Notes: generated from the letters alone by a model not told the origin. 64,000 nucleotides of DNA from Actinostola sp. cb2023 (GCA_033675265.1 JAUJYZ010001449.1:148195-212194), one strand, 5' to 3'. Positions 46,291-59,445 are shown, counted from the first letter of the stretch. Translations and numbers: made by a program.

Positions 46291-47537
46291 GGGGAGGGCC
46301 ATAATTTTTGAGCCCCTCAAAAGGGAGGGTCATGAAAAAACAGGCAGTGAAAAGGGGAGGGTCACATAAATTTATGGTTGTGTGGGAGCATGAGCATTGT
46401 GTTTTAATATTATAGTATGACAGGAATAGCTAAACCAGGCTCCTGTCAATGGACTATAATATATATCCCGGGCTATATATAGCCTTTGCAAAATACTCAA
46501 AATTCGTTCAACATGGTCATTTTTGGTGGGTTATAGAAAAATGCACAAAAGTGGTTCAAAATTTCAAATTTAATATTCGCTTGTGAACATCTGTGAATAA
46601 CCCGGGGGGAAAACAGAGGAATCACTGCTGTCCTCATTTTAAAGCGAAGCATTATTGAATCAATTATGCGTTACAAAAGTAGAACATATATGAATATATG
46701 AATGATTTGAAAGATGGAATACCTTATTATACTAAACAACTGAGAATTATTCACCCAATGCGGAAAAGATTTCAAGTGAGATGACATGTTACGTATCCTC
46801 CTGCTGGACTTGTGACCGGCTCTTTTAGCCCGCTTTTAGCCGTTTGATTTCTTGTTCAAAACCGGCGAAAAGTTTGATTCTTGCCCCGTGTTGGGCAATA
46901 TCTATATTCATTGTTTCAAAATATCGTTGGATCAGTAAAATCCGGTAAATACGAAATTTATTATCGCTTTTTTAAATCAGGATAGTTTTTTAGCCAAATC
47001 AGGATAGTATTTGGCATTATTCACTAGGCGTTCTCTCGCGCTGACGCGCTCGTACTCAGTCTCGCGCTCCGCGCTCGGTTAGGAGAGATAACGCCTGGGA
47101 CTAGGCTGGCTTTAATGATTTTAAATCCTATTCGCAAGTATTTTGGTATTATTAGAGCATTTCAAATTTTCACTGCACATTATACTAGACGTTTCTAGTA
47201 ACACAAAAATGCATCTTGGGGCTATAGTGGGAGGAGGAGGGGGTGTAGTGAAATCTTATTGTACATTGGGGGTACGGTGCAGGGAAATCTATCACATGTT
47301 AGAGGGGGGATCAGGTGTTATTAATAGGGTTATTTCCAAAATCCTCCGAAAGGCGATAAATAATGACAGGTCCCTTATTTGTGTAGGGGGAGGGTCATGG
47401 TATTTTAGGCCAAGCCCAAGGGGAGGGTCAGGAAATTTCAGTCCCATTGAAGACTCACCTCCACTTCGGGGAATAATAATTGTTAATTTATTATGAAATA
47501 AAAAATAGTAATTAGCACTTATAATTAGTGCTATGTA
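46291..47537. repeat. G-rich GGGAGGGTCA repeats and hairpin-rich filler
   Basis: GGGAGGGTCATGA-type motifs recur at about 46322, 46363, 47390 and 47418. CAGGATAGT is doubled near 46978-47010. A GC-rich inverted repeat (GGCGTTCTCTC ... GAGAGATAACGCC) lies at 47028-47097. No gene is seen. Confidence 0.5.
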
Positions 47538-47688
47538 ATAGAGTGATGGCACTTAATTAACCCGTGAAACGAAATCTAATAGTTAGTGACTAATAGTCAA
47601 ATCAAAACAAAAGAAAACAATGGAATTAGTGTCTAGTAATATCTACTTGGCTAATATCTGTTTTACGGGTTAAGTGCCATCACTCTAT
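47538..47688. mobile_element. MITE-like inverted repeat, 151 bp
   Basis: ATAGAGTGATGGCACTTAA ... TTAAGTGCCATCACTCTAT, with AACCCGTGAAAC / GTTTTACGGGTT inside. Non-coding. The right arm copy is at 51297-51452. Confidence 0.7.
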
Positions 47689-47928
47689 CCTTGGTAGAGT
47701 ACAAACCAATAGAAAACAATAGAGATAACACTATTTAGTACTAATAATAATAATACTATTTAGTAATAGTACTATTTCACGGTCATAAAAACCGTGAAAC
47801 ACTTACAAACTAAATAGCACCAATGGAACAATAGAAAACAAACGACATTGCACTATTTAGTGCTAATTAAAGATAGCACTGTTTCATGGATGTAGTTTTA
47901 TCACTCTATGGCAGTGATAACACTCATC
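47689..47928. repeat. AT-rich block with GCACTATTTAGTGCT palindromes
   Basis: Single copy here, with CACGGTCATAAAAACCGTG and CACTATTTAGTG hairpins. It appears twice in the right arm. Confidence 0.6.
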
Positions 47929-48640
47929 AAAGCTTATCGTACGGGGGGTGGCCGGTTCGCCGATTGAAAGTGAATCGATTCAGTTAAGCTTAAATATAAT
48001 TTCGTGAAAATTCAACGATGTTTTAACCCTCAATCTTCTGTATATACAAGGGCAAAATACTGCAATATGTCAGTCGAAGTCATGTCCAATGTAGGGTGGA
48101 AAATAGCTCAAACGGTCGACGGCAAATTAAGCACAAGATTCTACAAGATTGGAAGGATTTTTCACGGCAAAGAAACAACTTTCACTGTGAATTCATTCAA
48201 CTTCATTCAATGTTATTCTGCAATAAACAAATGACCAAATAATTATAATAACTGTTTTATTGTCTTAAACTGATCAAGGTTTTCATCATGTGCCTGATTG
48301 TAATTCACAGCATCAAGTTTTATCAAGAAACTAGAGTGTTCGTAGCTTTCGCCGTGAAATGAAATTTTAGCTGTGTGAATCGCTGTGAATGAGGTTTGAC
48401 AGAATCGTTTCTCACCTTAAGTCGACCTTAGCTTCCCCTTGTTATAACACATAACATAATACTGATGATACTGCATTGTAGAAAACTCATTTTTACTGGA
48501 ATACCTTGAGTTTCAAAAAAAAAAAAATCCTTGAAAATCGGAAGACCTTTCCTGCATTGCTCGCATTGTCGTTGAAAAGCCCGCCTACCCCACACACTGT
48601 CATTTTTCCTCTGTCCCTCCCTCTCTTATCTGTGCTGACC
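47929..48640. repeat. Satellite fragment after the insert
   Basis: Re-enters the unit at about position 3597 (AGCTTATCGTACGG) and passes the unit start near 48313. It is more diverged than any unit of the array, gets steadily poorer after 48500, and fades into the pyrimidine-rich stretch. Confidence 0.85.
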
Positions 48641-49210
48641 CCTTTCCGCGGCTGTCGCGTCCTTTTGCGCCCTTCCCTCCCTTCATTCCAGCCTCTTGCC
48701 GTCCTCCCCCTCACCCACCCCTTGCCTTGCCCCCTCGTTGCTTCCCCTGCTGTCTTGTTCCCACTCCCTCTCTCTCTCATCACCCTCTACTTGTCTGCTT
48801 GTCCTGTCCTTTCACACTCTCTTTCTCTTCCCTCGCCTTTCTTAACCACCTGTTTTTTTGATGTTCTCCTTGATGCGTCCCGCGCCTTTCACCCCTTTCC
48901 ATGCTTCTTTTCCCCCTGTGCCCGTTTTGTGCTTGTTCCCCAACCACCCCTGCGGCTCTCTCTCCCCCCCCCCCCCCACTGCCTGCGGCGTCCCCGCTCG
49001 CGCTCCCGGGTCCCCTCCCCCCCTTTCCCATTTTTGCCCCCCTGCCCTTCCTTTGTAACTGGCGCGTTCCTCCTCCTTCCCATCCCCACCCTGTTTTCCA
49101 TCCCGTCTCGTTCCTCTCATTCTCTTTTCCATTCCCTTCCACTCCTCCCTTATGTATTCTCTCTCTCGCATTTCTTGTTCCCCTCCCGCATTTCCTCACG
49201 CCTTTTTTCA
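48590..49210. other. Pyrimidine-rich apex of the inverted repeat
   Basis: About 620 bases of almost only C and T runs on the plus strand, with faint echoes of satellite order at its left edge. Satellite flanks it in opposite orientations at nearly the same unit position (about 300 and 370). The 253-codon frame through it (48506-49267) is a product of base composition. Most likely low-quality sequence. Confidence 0.6.
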
Positions 49211-50645
49211 AGTCACTTTTGTTTTATTTTTTGGGAGGGGGGACGGTCAAAGATTTTTTGGTATTGAAGTTCTCAAAAATTAACCGCCGCGCAATTGGCT
49301 CACATATAATGATTGGAAACAGGGGCGGAAAATGACCCATTTTTTTTGGTATCCTGGCTTTCCAAACTACAATTTGCAAATGCGAATTGCAGGGAATGGT
49401 TCTTCGATTTTTCAAGGGGGGAAAACTTCAAAGGTTATAATTTCACAGTAAAAAAAATGAGGGAGTTTTCCTACAAATGGCCAGTATTCATCAGTATTTC
49501 ACAGGTATTATGTTTATGGGTACCACAAACAAAACAGGAAGGCTAACAGTTCGGGGTGGGGGGGGACTTAAGGTGAGAAACGATTCTGTCAAAAACCCTC
49601 ATTCACAAAAGCTAAAATTTCACACAGCTAAAAACTTTTCATTTCACGGCGAAAAGCTACGGGAAACACTTCTAGTTTCTTTGATTGAAATAAAAACTTG
49701 ATGCTGTGAATTTACAATCAGGGGGGACCCACATGATGAAAAAAAAAACCTTGATCAGGTTTAAGACAATAAAAACAGTTTATGATTATTAAAATTATTT
49801 TGGTCATTTGTTTTATTTGCACGGCTAATAACAACATTGAATGAAAGTTGGGGAATGGGTGAATTCACCAGTTGAAAAGTTTGTTCTTTGCCGTGGGGAA
49901 AATCCTTCCCAATCTTGTAGGAAAATTTTCTTGTTGCTTAATTTTGCCCGTCCGACCGTTTGAAGCTTTACTTTTTCACACCCTACATTGGACATGGGAC
50001 TTCCGGACTGACAATATGTTGGCAGGTGATTTTTGGCCCTTGGTATATACAGAAAGATTGAGGGGTTTAAAACTACAACAAATCGTTGGGTGAATTTTTC
50101 ACGAAATTATATTTAAGGGCTTACTGAAAAAATCGATTCCCCCCCCACTTTTTCAATCGGCGAAAAAAACACCGGGGCGTGTACGATAAGCTGTTTGGAT
50201 TTGTGTTTTTCATTTTCGCTTCTTTTTTCTGCCAAAATTAAGAGATGAAATTGCTTTGGCATGACATAAAAAGAGGGGAAATCCCTTTGTCAATACGTTC
50301 TTTATGAAATCACTATCATGTTAAAAACTTGTTTTAAAACTGGGTCATTTTAACTTTTTTTTTTTTCTAATCTAAGAGTTTTCAAAAACTTCAAATCGTC
50401 GGGCTACGTCAACCGCGCGAGGTCAACGTGAGAATTTAACCCAAATCAGGGGAAAAAAACCTTTCCCTTGTTCAATTTCTATTTCAGTTTTTGTTCTTGC
50501 CAAAAATTATTGTTAGGTGGGGAATTTTTGCTACAAAAACTAAGTTTTTGCGAGAATTGAGAGGTGGATATCGTCAACCGACAAAATATTCGCCGAGTTG
50601 GCGGGACAAAATAATATTGATTGGGGGAGCGGGGATTAACCCCAC
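49208..50645. repeat. Satellite in reverse complement, very noisy
   Basis: TTCAAGTCACTTTTGTTTTA is the reverse of unit position about 370. The order then runs down through the unit end (near 49700) to about position 3230. Homopolymers are stretched, so the segment is roughly a fifth to a quarter longer than the unit sequence it matches. Confidence 0.85.
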
Positions 50646-50739
50646 AAAAATTGAGAATGCTTTTCTCCCGTTTATTTGAAGAAAATAGTTCTTTCGTGCC
50701 ATTCAAATCGGAATTTAATTGGAAATTGTGATTCAATGG

Positions 50740-51300
50740 TTATCATGCACTGCCCATTTGAGTGATAAAAACTACATCCACCAAACAAGTGCTATCTCTT
50801 TTTTAATTAGGCACTAAAATAAATAGTGCAATGTCGTTTTGTTTTTTCTATTGTTCCATTGGTGCTATTTAGTTTTTTAAGGTAAGTGTTTCCACGGTTT
50901 TTTTATGACCGTTAAAATAGTAACTATTACTAAAAGTAGTTATTATTATTTAAATTAGGACTAAATAGTGGTTTTATCCTTCTATTGTTTTCTATTGGAT
51001 TGTTTTGTACTCGCTACCAAGGATAGAATGGCACTTGGTGTGTTATGCACTGCCCATAGAGTTATACCACTACATCCATATGAAACAAGTGCTATTATTT
51101 AGGGGCTTATCACTAAATAGTGCAATGTCGGTTCGTTTTTTTCTATTGTTCCATTGGTGCTATTTTAGTTTGTAAGTGTTTCACGGTTTTTATGACCGTG
51201 AAATAGTACTAATTTACTAAATAGTATTATTATTTATTAGTACTAAATTAGTGTTATCTACTATTGTTTTATATTGGTTTGTACTCTACCAAGGAATAGA
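50740..51300. repeat. Two copies of the AT-rich block, right arm
   Basis: TGCACTGCCCAT starts near 50747 and again near 51046, each followed by the reverse of 47689-47928. The left arm has one copy. Confidence 0.75.
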
Positions 51301-51452
51301 TGATGGCACTTAACACCCGTTAAAACAGATATTAGCCAAGTAGAATATTACTAGACACTAAATTCCCATTGTTTTCTTTTGTTTTGATTTGACTATTAGT
51401 CACTAACTATTAGATTTCGTTTTCACGGGTTAATTAAGTGCCATCACTCTAT
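51297..51452. mobile_element. MITE-like inverted repeat, right arm
   Basis: Reverse complement of 47538-47688 with small indels. Confidence 0.65.
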
Positions 51453-52737
51453 TTACATAGCACTAATTATAAGTGCTAATTACTATTTTTTATTTCATAA
51501 TTAATAAATTAACAATTATTTATTTCCCCGAAGTGGGGGGGAGGTGAGCTCTTTCAATGGGGGGGGGGGGACTGAAATTTCCTGACCCCTTCCCCTTTGG
51601 GCTTGGCCTAAAAAATTACCCATGACCCTCCCCCTACACAAATAAGGGGGGACCTGTCATTATTTATCGCCTTTTCGGAGGATTTTGGAAAATAACCCTA
51701 TTAATAACACCTGATCCCCCCTCTAACATGTGATAGATTTCCTGCACCGTACCCCAATGTACAATAAGATTTCACTACACCCCCTCCTCCTCCCACTATA
51801 CGCCCCAAGATGCTTTTTTGTGTTACTAGGAAACGTCTAGTATAATGTGCAGTGAATTTTGAAATGCTCTAATAATACCAAAATACTTGCGAATAGGATT
51901 TAAAATCATTAAAGCCAGCCTAGTCCCAGGCGTTATCTCTCCTAACCGAGCGCGGAGCGCGAGACGGAGATTGAGTACGAGCGCGTCAGCGCGAGGGGGG
52001 GAGAGAACGCTAGTGACATAATGCCAAATACTATCCTGATTTGGCTAAAAACTATCTCTGATTTAAAAAAGCCATAATAAATTTCGTATTTACCGGATTT
52101 TACTGATCCAACGATATATTTTGAAACAATGAATATAGATAGTTGCCCAACACGGGGCAGAGATCAAACTTTTTCGCCGGTTTTTGAACAAGAAAAATCA
52201 AAACGGGACAAAGCGGGGCTAAAAGAGCCGGTCACAAGTCCAGCAGGAGGATACGTAACATGTCATCTCACTTGAAATCTTTTCCGCATTGGGTGAATAA
52301 TTCTCAGTTGTTTAGTATAATAAGGTATTCCATCTTTCAAATCATTCCAATAATGATTCAATAATGCTTCGCTTTAAAATGAGGACAGCAGTGATGTTCC
52401 TCTGTTTTCCCCCGGGTTATTCACAGATGTTCACAAGCGAATATTTAATTTGAAATTTTGAAACCACTTTTTTGTGCATTTTTCTATAACCCACCAAAAA
52501 ATGACCAGGTTGAACGAATTTTGAGATTATTTTGCAAAGGCTATATATAGCCCGGGATATATATTATAGTACCATTGACAGGAGCCTGGTTTAGCTATTC
52601 CTGTTCATACTATAATATTAAAACACAATGCTCATGCTCCCACACAACCTAAATTTATGTGACCCTCCCCTTTTCACTGCCTGTTTTTCATGACCCTCCC
52701 TTTTGAGGGGCTCAAAAAATTATGGCCCTCCCCCATT
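51453..52737. repeat. G-rich repeats, right arm copy
   Basis: Reverse complement of 46291-47537; G/C runs differ in length from the left copy. No gene. Confidence 0.5.
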
Positions 52738-53180
52738 TATTTGAATCTTTAGGTGTCAGTGACGTCACTTACTCAACCCAAACAATCATCATGGCTTTGC
52801 TCATACTTTTCTTCATTGTTTAATATCTTGAATTATTTTAGTTCTATGAAGCTAAAACGTTTGTGTGAAGGAGTTTTCTTACATTATTTGTGCTTAGGAT
52901 TGATTTGTCTTGACCAGTTGTCTCCAATTTAGAGCTGTTTATCTGAACAAAACATTGAGATATTTTGACTCACAAAATACAAAGAAATGTATCAGAGCTG
53001 AATGTTGGGTTGAGTAGATGACGTCACTGACACCTCTAAAGATTCATAAAAATATAGTACTTCCCTCTGGAATATCGAAAAAACATTTCAACTAGTTATT
53101 ATTAGACCCTTGAAGAAATTATTCAATGAGTTTCAGCGTAAATTAAATTACCATCGATTTTCGTCTAAGTAGCACTTTAA
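52738..53180. mobile_element. Truncated TTAA MITE, right arm
   Basis: Reverse complement of 45849-46290, ending CTTTAAAGGC. Confidence 0.75.
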
Positions 53181-53373
53181 AGGCACCGGCTTTAGCTTCC
53201 GGTACCTACCATGGCGGTAATTAGGAGGCGGCCAAGTAGAGCTGAGTCGGAAAGCCAATCTTCTTTTGTTCTTAAAAGTTGTAAGGGCGATTGTAACTTT
53301 CAGTGGATTCTTTGCATAAGCGATTGTCGGTCTTGGCGCGGAACTTGATGTTATATTTATGATTAGGGCAGGC

Positions 53374-53443
53374 AATTGCAGTATTTAAACTGTAATTACA
53401 AGCTAGTTAACTAGCTTGTAATTACAGTTTAAATACTGCAATT
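53374..53443. repeat. Perfect 70 bp palindrome, right arm
   Basis: Identical to 45587-45656 although its surroundings carry indels. Confidence 0.97.
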
Positions 53444-53989
53444 CCTTGTAAGTGGATGTGTAATGCAATCCAAAGTAGTCAAAGTTTCCGATCCGGAGGA
53501 GGGGGGCGGTCCGGGGGTACTCCCAAATAATTACATGATCTATATGTACGGCGGATACAGGGTCCAGGTTTTTTAAATGAACGCATACAAATCATTAATC
53601 CAGGTTATAGCCGAAAAATATATATTAATTTTTTATAGTTTGTATAATCGTATATCGGCAGTTTCAGTAAAACTCGGCATGAACATAATAACAGACGTAA
53701 AGGTGTTTATAGTGTTAGTCTGGCAAAAAATATCCCGACGACTGCGTATCTTATCAGGTCGTATTGCAAAACTCCCAATTTTTATTTATTTGGGAAATTT
53801 GTAAATCCAGGTTTTCGACAGTGCCACGAATTTTGTCAAAACGTTTTTACCTGCTTACCTCAATATTTATAATGAAGACTTTGTAAACATAGTATATGAC
53901 TAGCAATTTAGTCATATACAACGTAGAACACTAGGCACCCCGCAAAAATCATATTTTGAACGATTTTTTTCCCCCCCAAAGCTTCTCGT

Positions 53990-54214
53990 GAATAACAAAG
54001 TCGGCAACTGTACATATCCGTTTTAGCAAATTAATAAGTTTGACGTTTCCTGCAAAAAGAGTGTCAGGAAATTTACAAGGCAGCCTGCGAAGCTCAGCCG
54101 CCATAACAAGGCAATTGTAGAACATTTTGTGTTTTGCGGGTCACTTTGGAAGGACCACAAACACCTCCAACAACGTAGAAGATATTACACGAAGCCATAA
54201 AGATAGCTGCACCA
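53990..54214 (+). pseudogene. 5' part of the unidentified MITE-cut exon, right arm
   Basis: Reverse copy of 44811-44984 with extra single bases (for example GCCGCCATAAC) that break the frame. Confidence 0.4.
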
Positions 54215-54788
54215 TTAAAGGGGGACTCTGATGAAAAATCGTTCGCAATTTAATTTAGCTGAAACTTCACTGAAATAATCTCAAAGAGCCATACAATTAC
54301 TGTTTAAAGTGTTTTCCAAAATTCGTAAGGGAAGTTTTACATTTTTATGAATCTTTAAGAAGTGTCAGTGACGACATCTACTCAACCCAAACAATCAACA
54401 CGGCTTCGCTCCATATATTCTTTGTAATTAGTTTCTTTGAATTATTTTATTTCTATGAAGCTAAAAAGTTTGGGTGAAGTAGTTTTCTTACATTATTTGT
54501 GCTTAGGATTGATTGTGCTGACCAGTTGTCTTCAATGCAGAGCTGTTATCTGAACCAAACATGATATATTTTGACTCAAAAAATACAAAGAAATGTATGG
54601 AGCTGAATGTTGGGTTGAGTTAGATGACTGTCACTGTCACCTCTAAAGATTCATAAAAAATATAGTACTTCCTCTGGAATATCGAAAAAAGATTTTAACT
54701 AGTGATTATTGCACCCTTGAAGAATATATTCAATGAAGTTTCAGCTAAATTCAATTTTCGAACAATTTTCTCAGAGTCGCCCCTTTAA
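54215..54788. mobile_element. TTAA-flanked MITE, right arm
   Basis: Reverse complement of 44245-44810. TTAA is kept at both ends; the far end reads GTCGCCCCTTTAA with a substitution and a shorter run. Confidence 0.83.
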
Positions 54789-56407
54789 GTATTTTAAAAA
54801 CACGAGCCCGTTAAGAGTATTGTTTTTAAAGATGTTTCAAGTATTGCCAAATCTGAACGCGATTGAGCAATAGAATGAAATCAAATCCATTCCAGATTTT
54901 TGTGTTTGCGATCGATTTGACATGCAGTCACGCAATATCAGACGCATATCCAGTTAAAACGTATATGAACAACAACAATAGAACAAATTTTGAGGGAAAG
55001 TTTGTTTTCAATTGATTGATATCAAATAGCAAACATTCCCCAAAACAAGCCAGACGATGGGTATTCATCCTGGCAAACGAGGAAGTAATTAACTCGATCA
55101 AGCGGTAATTATTTCATCCTTTCATGTACATGCTGTGTGACCATATAAAACTGAATGTAATCCAAAACCACTTGACATTTTATCAGAAGATCATATTGAA
55201 ATGTAATCCCTAGAAAAAACCAAAGCATATTTACACTCTTGGTATATTTTTTGTTGTATTTATTTCTAGTGTTTAACGTTGTGTTGTCAATTTCATGTCT
55301 CATTATGCACGTGTAAATATAACGTGTAGTACCAAATGATAAAATACGTTCCGTGTTTACGCTTCGCACTGGAAGAGTTTTAGAGCTGCATCAATAATAT
55401 TTATACACAATCATGTTCAATGGTAAAGCATTTAGATAGCAAACTATCAATGTCGTTATAACCGTCGGTTTTTTTCTACGCGAACACATCGAAAATGCTT
55501 AATTTTCGCTTCGCGTCATCGTCGGCCGAAGGCTATTTTGAGGGAATTTCGACTTTCTTCAATTTTGAAGAAAATAAAAAGCTCTTTAAATTTTCGATAC
55601 TAATTTTGGAAATGGTACACCAAAGGGGTTCTATTTGTGAGAATAAAACGAAATTCGATTTTTTCGCAACTGTCCCGCCGATTCTCGGTATTTAGAGGCA
55701 GTGGCTCTTAAATTTCTCAGTTACAGTGTGTAACATATAAGCTTATATAGTTTATTTGACTACTCACTCTCCCTACTTCACTTCAATATCACATTAAAAG
55801 CATGATGGTGAATGCACCTTTGACTTCTATAAGAAGAAGGCAAAGAAACATTATTTTATTGCTATACTGACAACTTTCCCTACATGGGAAGTTGAATACA
55901 TTGATGGATGATCCTTCATATGATAATATCGTGGAAACCATGGAGGATCATCTAGACAATTCAGAAAAGCATGAAAAAGTTGTTTGATCAAAGGCTCCTA
56001 GACATGTATTGTCTATTGATGTTCACCTTGTGAGATGTTTTAATTTTTAGTTTATATTAAAGGCTTAGAATAAATCATGGTGGCATTATTTTTGTACACA
56101 GAAGCACGGAGAGTTTATCTTCCTATTCACTTTATAAAATATAACTATTGTTTTGTATAAGTGCCTATAACCCCAAAATGACTCTATGTGATTTTAATCT
56201 CTGTAATGCGTAGATGTGAAATACATTTTTGAATTTGGATTTTTTATTCCCGCCGAAAACGCGCTTCAAAGTCGGTTTTCCGACCACGCCCTAGCGACTT
56301 GGACGGGATTTGAAGGTTCTGGGAGACTGGTAACTAGTGACGTATTTTCAGTAACTCGCGGCAAGGTACCTACTGTATGTGACTGAAGATCAGTCAGTAC
56401 TTGCAAC
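54789..56407. other. Non-coding insert DNA, right arm
   Basis: Reverse complement of about 42477-44244, lacking about 190 bases at 55435. Confidence 0.45.
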
Positions 56408-56766
56408 ATGCCGTACCGGTGTGTTGTTGGGGGGTGTTCAAACACACCAAACCAAGGGAATCACTCTCCATCAAATTCCATATTTTGGGGACGATCGCCC
56501 AATTGCAAAGTCAAGACGCAAAAAGTGGACAGAGTTTGTCCAGGCCAAACGCGCCAAATGGACACCATCAGCAACATCAGCAGTTTGGTTCCAGCCTTTT
56601 TTTTTTTTTTGCCAACAGATTATACTGAACGGTACAACTTTGGACAGAAGGTGAAAAGACATCTCGTTAAAGATCAATTTGGTATATTACCAGTACCAAC
56701 AGTATATATAAAGGGGACGAAGAACTTCAGCGGGAAAAGAGCTTGTCAGAGAGGAGTCGTAGAAAG
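56408..56766 (+). pseudogene. THAP zinc-finger exon, right arm
   Basis: MPYRCVVGGCSNTPN keeps both N-terminal cysteines, and QIPYFGDDRPIAKSRRKKW is in one frame without the shift seen in the left arm. The CSSHF motif is lost instead, through an extra G and a long T run (56595-56612). The donor AAG|GTGAAG is intact. Confidence 0.63.
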
Positions 56767-56899
56767 GTGAAGTTTTGATTGCCGTTTTATATTTATAAAA
56801 AGTACGTTTATATCTATTTTGAACATGAGATAAATCTTCAATTTTACGACCTTTTGTCTTGCTTTTTCTCGCACCTAATATTTTAAGAGAAACTCACAG

Positions 56900-57023
56900 C
56901 TCCTTCTGGTGAACCTGCTAGTGAACCTGAACATTGCGCGGGAAAACAACCCGATGGCAGTAATGGCAACACCGGTACCGATGACGACAATGAATGTACA
57001 AAATTGATAATCCCGAACCACTG
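56900..57023 (+). pseudogene. Acidic exon of the THAP/MULE gene, right arm
   Basis: Acceptor AACTCACAG and donor CCACTG|GTAAGG kept; extra bases near the AAAACAACC and GACGACAATG runs disturb the frame. Confidence 0.42.
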
Positions 57024-57716
57024 GTAAGGACAGATTATGATCTCATTTTAAAAATAGAAACTATTGAAACTTGCGTACAATAGGTTTTTCTGCGAACGAA
57101 CTCGAAATTTAATTTGTTTCCCGAGCGAGTGTCAATCGATAGAAAAAATTAGGCCATCTTTGAGGAGTTTTTCTCAAAAGTGTTTTTTAATTATATTTTC
57201 CCCTGATTTGGCAGATTCCGGTAGCATGACCTGATGGTCTTCAAGATCAGAAAAGTGTTACAATATGTTTTTTATTGGCATCTTTAATATTTTTGGAGTG
57301 AGCGTCATTCTTACTAGTCGACTGGGCCGCGAAATCATCCCATTTTCCATTCATTTTTTCCATTCAAGACAGCTTGCACTTTGAATTTTTTATATTTAAG
57401 TCTGGAAATTACTTTGAAAATCGTATATAGCCCTTTCTGCAGTAAAAAATGTCATTATTTTGCCGTCTTTTTACTTTATTTCTAAACCAGAACACAATCA
57501 GACAAACAATGTAGATTTCACATTGCTAATTACATTTAGATAAAGTGCAGTGAAAAAATCCCGTTTTTGAGCATATCATGGCATATTATCGATGAATGCT
57601 GTTTTTTTGCGATTTTTTAAGTATTCTTCAGACTCAAATTTTACGGTCAAAGCTATCTTGGACAGATGAATGAATGAAAGAAAAAGGATAATTTTTATTC
57701 ATTGACCTTTCTTACC

Positions 57717-57849
57717 GACACCAGATCGAAGCTCCCAAACTCGAAAGTGTTTAGGTCCGTTCAAAGTTGAGAGAACAATGTCGGCAATTCCAAATAGTAC
57801 AAGGAACAGATGAAAAAGCAAGGAAACAAAAATGGGAAAAAGTCTATCG
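57717..57849 (+). pseudogene. Basic coiled-coil exon, right arm
   Basis: The acceptor TTACAG has become TTACCG; indels alter the frame. The donor CTATCG|GTATGA is kept. Confidence 0.42.
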
Positions 57850-58022
57850 GTATGATTGAAAGCACTGCCCGAGTTGTAAATGTATTTTGCAATCCAGTAA
57901 TATTTATGAAACATTTCTATTAAATACCAGTGAGGTATCCAATGTCACATAGTTTGATGAGAAACATCATGTACATCCCACAGTCCTGACATGTTTGACC
58001 TTGATATTGGAAGAGACAGAAC

Positions 58023-58740
58023 TTGATGAAAATCAAGACAATTATTGATTTTGAGAAGATTAGACTGAAAGTGGAACGTATTCAAGATGAAGAGAATCCG
58101 CAACCGTTAACTGAAAAAATTGATACTTTGATGGGTAGTTACCAGATGGAAGGTAATGAATATATCTTTACCGCAACACATAAGTTCGCCTTTTTATGGC
58201 TCCATTTCAAGCAGAGCAGTTTAGCACAAGCGTCATATATATTTGTAGATGTACTTACAAAGGAAATGAATCATTCCCATATCTTTTGAATGTGGTTTCA
58301 TTGAATGAGAAAACGCTGTTGTACAATAACGCAGTTTCAAGAGTGCTGTGCAACAAACAGACGGCCAAGCATATGGAAAAGCGTTTACGGAAATATTTTC
58401 AAAAGTCACTAACAAAAAACACCAGACTTCAAGAACGGTGACAACCTTGATGTCATACTAGTGGATTTTGATGATGCACAAGCAAATGGATTAAAAGAAG
58501 CTTTGGTACATGAGAAAGCTGACAGGGTACTGAGAGATTGTCAGGTGCACTGGACACGTTCTTTGCAAAGGGTAGCAAAGCTGGTACCTAAATCGAAAAG
58601 AACATCAACGTGTTTTCCTTCACCTTGGAAACCAAATACCGAATGCGGCAGAGAAAGAACAAGTCAAGATATTATTTCAGTTACATTCAGGAGAAGTAAA
58701 ATCGAAAATCGAAATTTGCTGTCATTAAAAGTGATATAAC
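58023..58740 (+). pseudogene. MULE-like transposase core, right arm, broken
   Basis: The same protein is split over three frames (58023-58289, 58196-58441, 58461-58739) by changes in short homopolymers, for example one T fewer in the run before ATGGCTCC. The CQVHWTRSLQRVA motif survives in the last piece. Confidence 0.58.
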
Positions 58741-59100
58741 ATTATACTCTATCGAATAATTAATCTACGCACGTATCTATGAACAATGGTGACTTTGTGA
58801 TCACTTCAATACAACTTTCCCATTACCTACATCACTGAAGTAGGTATCAAATCGCATCTACAAAACTCAAGACGAAGACAACTGTGTAGTTTTTTTAAAC
58901 GACGAAAATTGAAATTTGCTGTCATTAAAAGTGATATAACATTATACTCTATCGAAAAATTTAATCTACGCACGTATCTATGAACAATGGTGACTTTGTG
59001 ATCACTTCAATACAACTTTCCCATTACATACATCACTCAAGTAGGTATCAAATCGCATCTACAACTCAAGATGAAGACAACTGTGTAGTTTAAATAACTT
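58741..59100. repeat. Tandem duplication of about 193 bp, right arm
   Basis: Reverse complement of 39836-40216; both copies present. Confidence 0.8.
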
Positions 59101-59281
59101 GAGCGTTTTTATTTCATCGATTTATTATCGATTTATTGTCATTGCACTTCGAGTGGGTTGACCCCTGTGATTACTCTAAATGTGTGTAGTGCGATAATAT
59201 ATATCATGTTGGCTCGAAAGTACTATTGATGTGGAATGGATCATCAACATTTTGTCTAAAATGATAACATCTATTTTTCAG

Positions 59282-59337
59282 TTCTTCAAATCTCCATTGC
59301 TTCAATAATCTATTCTTCTGGATCGATTATCGAAAAC
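59282..59337 (+). other. Exon-like micro-cassette 1, right arm
   Basis: TTTTTCAG| and AAAAC|GTAAGTACA; same 56 bases as on the left. Confidence 0.33.
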
Positions 59338-59445
59338 GTAAGTACATTTGTTATGCCATAATTTATATTATGTTCGCTCGTAAAATACCGTTCATGTAGA
59401 GTGTATTATCGAGATTTTGTCTGAAATTATAACCTCTTTTTTCAG

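Noticed and set aside
36459..47928. Polinton/Maverick or viral insertion
   Set aside because: No polymerase, integrase, packaging ATPase, protease or capsid gene and no long terminal inverted repeats at the insert ends.
48506..49267. 253-codon Pro/Ser/Leu-rich frame and its antisense partners
   Set aside because: Produced by the C/T composition of the low-quality apex; frames are open on both strands for the same reason.
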